The notes under the pieces were generated by a model. The model worked only from the letters and a program-made list of their open reading frames with translations, searched no databases and was not told the DNA's origin. DNA of 64,000 nt. Origin: Allobosea sp. UNC402CLCol. Its GTDB lineage: Bacteria; Pseudomonadota; Alphaproteobacteria; Rhizobiales; Beijerinckiaceae. The first letter of the stretch is position 1; the number at the start of each line of letters is the position of its first letter. Of the stretch, positions 62,979 to 64,000 are shown piece by piece. The translations under genes and the position numbers were made by a program. The DNA is taken from contig NZ_JQJJ01000002.1 in NCBI RefSeq assembly GCF_000745475.1, forward strand, positions 44,352-108,351. The letters are read 5' to 3'.

Positions 62979-63245
62979 ATGACAGAGACCACCGGGAAGG
63001 GCAATGAACTGGCGCGCGGTGAGCGCCTTCAGATCATGATCGATCAGGAAGAGCTGCAGGCTCTGGAGGATTTCCGTTTTGACAATCGGATGCCCAGCCG
63101 TGCCGCGGCGATCAGGGAGCTCCTGCGCCGCGGTTTGGCCGCGACGGGCTACGACCTCGATGGCAAGCGAAGAGCTTCGAGCGAATATGGCGTGACCCGC
63201 AGCTCCTCGAATGGCCAAGGCAAGGCGGGATTGTCTGAGGATTGA
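62979..63245 (+). CDS. Ribbon-helix-helix-like protein
   Basis: An 88-residue protein in which residues 15-55 (ERLQIMIDQEELQALEDF, MPSRAAAIRELLRRGL) fit a ribbon-helix-helix DNA-binding domain, with a strand followed by two helices. The C-terminal tail is charged and probably disordered. No toxin partner next to it, so probably a small regulator. Confidence 0.65.
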   Translation: MTETTGKGNELARGERLQIMIDQEELQALEDFRFDNRMPSRAAAIRELLRRGLAATGYDLDGKRRASSEYGVTRSSSNGQGKAGLSED

Positions 63246-63270
63246 ATCCCGCGGCTGCCAGAACGGTAGA

Positions 63271-63405
63271 TCAACCGACGTCGACAGGAGGTCGAGGCGT
63301 CAGGACGATTGCCGGTGTCATAGCGGCATAGATTGCCAAAATGACCAGGATTCCGGCGACTGCCAGCCAGATCCAGAATTCGAGAGGAGGCTCGGCGCGT
63401 TTCAT
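63271..63405 (-). CDS. Small single-span membrane protein
   Basis: A 44-residue product from ATG 63405 (MKRAEPPLEF) with one membrane helix (FWIWLAVAGILVILAIYAAM). Composition and topology look genuine, but the start is uncertain because the frame extends to 63456. Function unknown. Confidence 0.5.
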   Translation of the reverse strand: MKRAEPPLEFWIWLAVAGILVILAIYAAMTPAIVLTPRPPVDVG

Positions 63406-63557
63406 CCGTGAGAAATCGCGGCTGCGAAGCCTTGTTCCGCGGATTAGTCCTCGCACCTCGTTAGCGCGTCCTCATAGTGGAGCGGAATTCCGTCCTCCAG
63501 CGAGCGAGAGACAGTCGATGGGCCGGGCGGCTGCCCTGTAGCTCCCGCTAATTCATT

Positions 63558-63592
63558 AGGACCCGGCCCGCTCGCGTGGTGCCGGGCCTTTT
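63558..63592 (+). terminator. Rho-independent terminator-like hairpin
   Basis: GGACCCGGC and GCCGGGCC arms around a 13-nt loop are followed by TTTTT. No gene lies directly upstream on the plus strand; the RHH gene ends 310 nt before, so an unseen short transcript is possible. Confidence 0.6.
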
Positions 63593-63692
63593 TCGTTTTA
63601 GGCGGTGTCGTGGCAACGCCTTGCAGGCGCTGTGACGGCCTGGCGGTGTGTTTCCATTGCCGTGCAGACGCGAGACAATGTGTGAATTGCCT

Positions 63693-64000
63693 TCAGAACC
63701 TAACGGCGAGCACGCCTTTGAAGGAATGATCCTGGGTATCCTCGGCGAGCTGGCCGGTATAGCTCACGCCGAGGGTCGCGTTACGGCCGATGGCAAGATC
63801 GAGCCCGGCTTCGACCATGGCTGCATCGCGCGCGATCGGCAGACCCGCAACGGTGAACGCGCTGGATGATCCGGCGAAGGCGAGCGTCGCTTTCGGATCG
63901 ACGTCACCGAAGGCATGGCGCCAGGCCAGACCGCCGCGCAGCGTCACGGCCATGCCCTGGAGATCGAGGCTGGTCGCTGCCCGCAAGCCGAGCGTGGAAT
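63693..64000 (-). CDS. Autotransporter beta-barrel domain, C-terminal part (cut by window edge)
   Basis: The last 102 codons of a type V secretion protein. Alternating strands (RGGLAWRHAFGDVDPKATLAF, MVEAGLDLAIGRNATLGVSY) end with the outer-membrane anchor FKGVLAVRF. The frame stays open to the window edge, so the passenger and most of the barrel are outside. Such proteins pass their N-terminal domain through the outer membrane. Confidence 0.85.
   Translation of the reverse strand, partial: STLGLRAATSLDLQGMAVTLRGGLAWRHAFGDVDPKATLAFAGSSSAFTVAGLPIARDAAMVEAGLDLAIGRNATLGVSYTGQLAEDTQDHSFKGVLAVRF

Overview
The window is high-GC DNA from an alphaproteobacterium. The best fit is a Hyphomicrobiales (Rhizobiales) soil or plant-associated genus such as Bosea. 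The evidence is a Usg-family gene, a Ros/MucR regulator, DUF1236 and DUF6894 proteins, an HWE/HisKA_2 kinase, a CIRCE-controlled groESL operon and many ABC uptake operons for small organic molecules. The genus is an inference. No rRNA, tRNA or CRISPR array was seen.

Layout. 1-4.6 kb (minus): a tightly overlapping ribose-type ABC importer operon, with a polysaccharide deacetylase cut by the left edge and a divergent LysR regulator, followed by an exported RidA-like protein. 6.3-10.3 kb: an accessory patch with an excisionase-like remnant, a MucR-type regulator, an acyltransferase lying between an intact and a deleted Nudix gene, and an IS3-type scar. 10.3-14.9 kb: a three-subunit molybdenum aldehyde/xanthine dehydrogenase (PaoABC order, no Tat leader) with a divergent TetR gene and a perfect operator palindrome. 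15-17.6 kb: decayed genes and a VapBC-type toxin-antitoxin pair.

17.6-23 kb: a chaperone block (groES, groEL, two small genes, htpG), with CIRCE between groES and the divergent usg. 23.3-28.3 kb: the stress operon prkA-yeaH-spoVR behind a GGAAC-N17-GTT promoter of the general-stress (EcfG) type. 28.5-33.1 kb: small exported proteins, chimeric pseudogenes, a phage-like pseudogene and a small GTG-start peptide with a double-glycine-like leader. 33.2-36.3 kb: a three-gene two-component cluster (CHASE3 kinase, single-domain receiver, receiver-HWE kinase). 36.5-37.4 kb: a transglutaminase-like gene.

37.9-46.2 kb: MarR regulator with a 20-bp palindrome, then a spermidine/putrescine-type ABC importer joined to a polysaccharide deacetylase, two short-chain dehydrogenases and an amidase. 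This looks like one uptake-and-degradation operon for an unidentified amide. 46.7-51.5 kb: a YhaO/YhaN (SbcD/SbcC-like) nuclease-ATPase pair, then a PilZ protein. 52.5-61.9 kb: IclR regulator, hydantoinase/oxoprolinase A and B, a branched-chain-type ABC importer and a cupin, a second complete uptake-and-hydrolysis operon of unknown substrate. 62-64 kb: small hypothetical genes and the 3' end of an autotransporter cut by the right edge.

Taken together, catabolic operons with their own local regulators alternate with stress functions, separated by short scars full of truncated or fused genes. The strongest leads are the two catabolic operons, the EcfG-type promoters, the small leader-type peptide, and enzymes or regulators that have lost an expected active-site or metal-binding residue.
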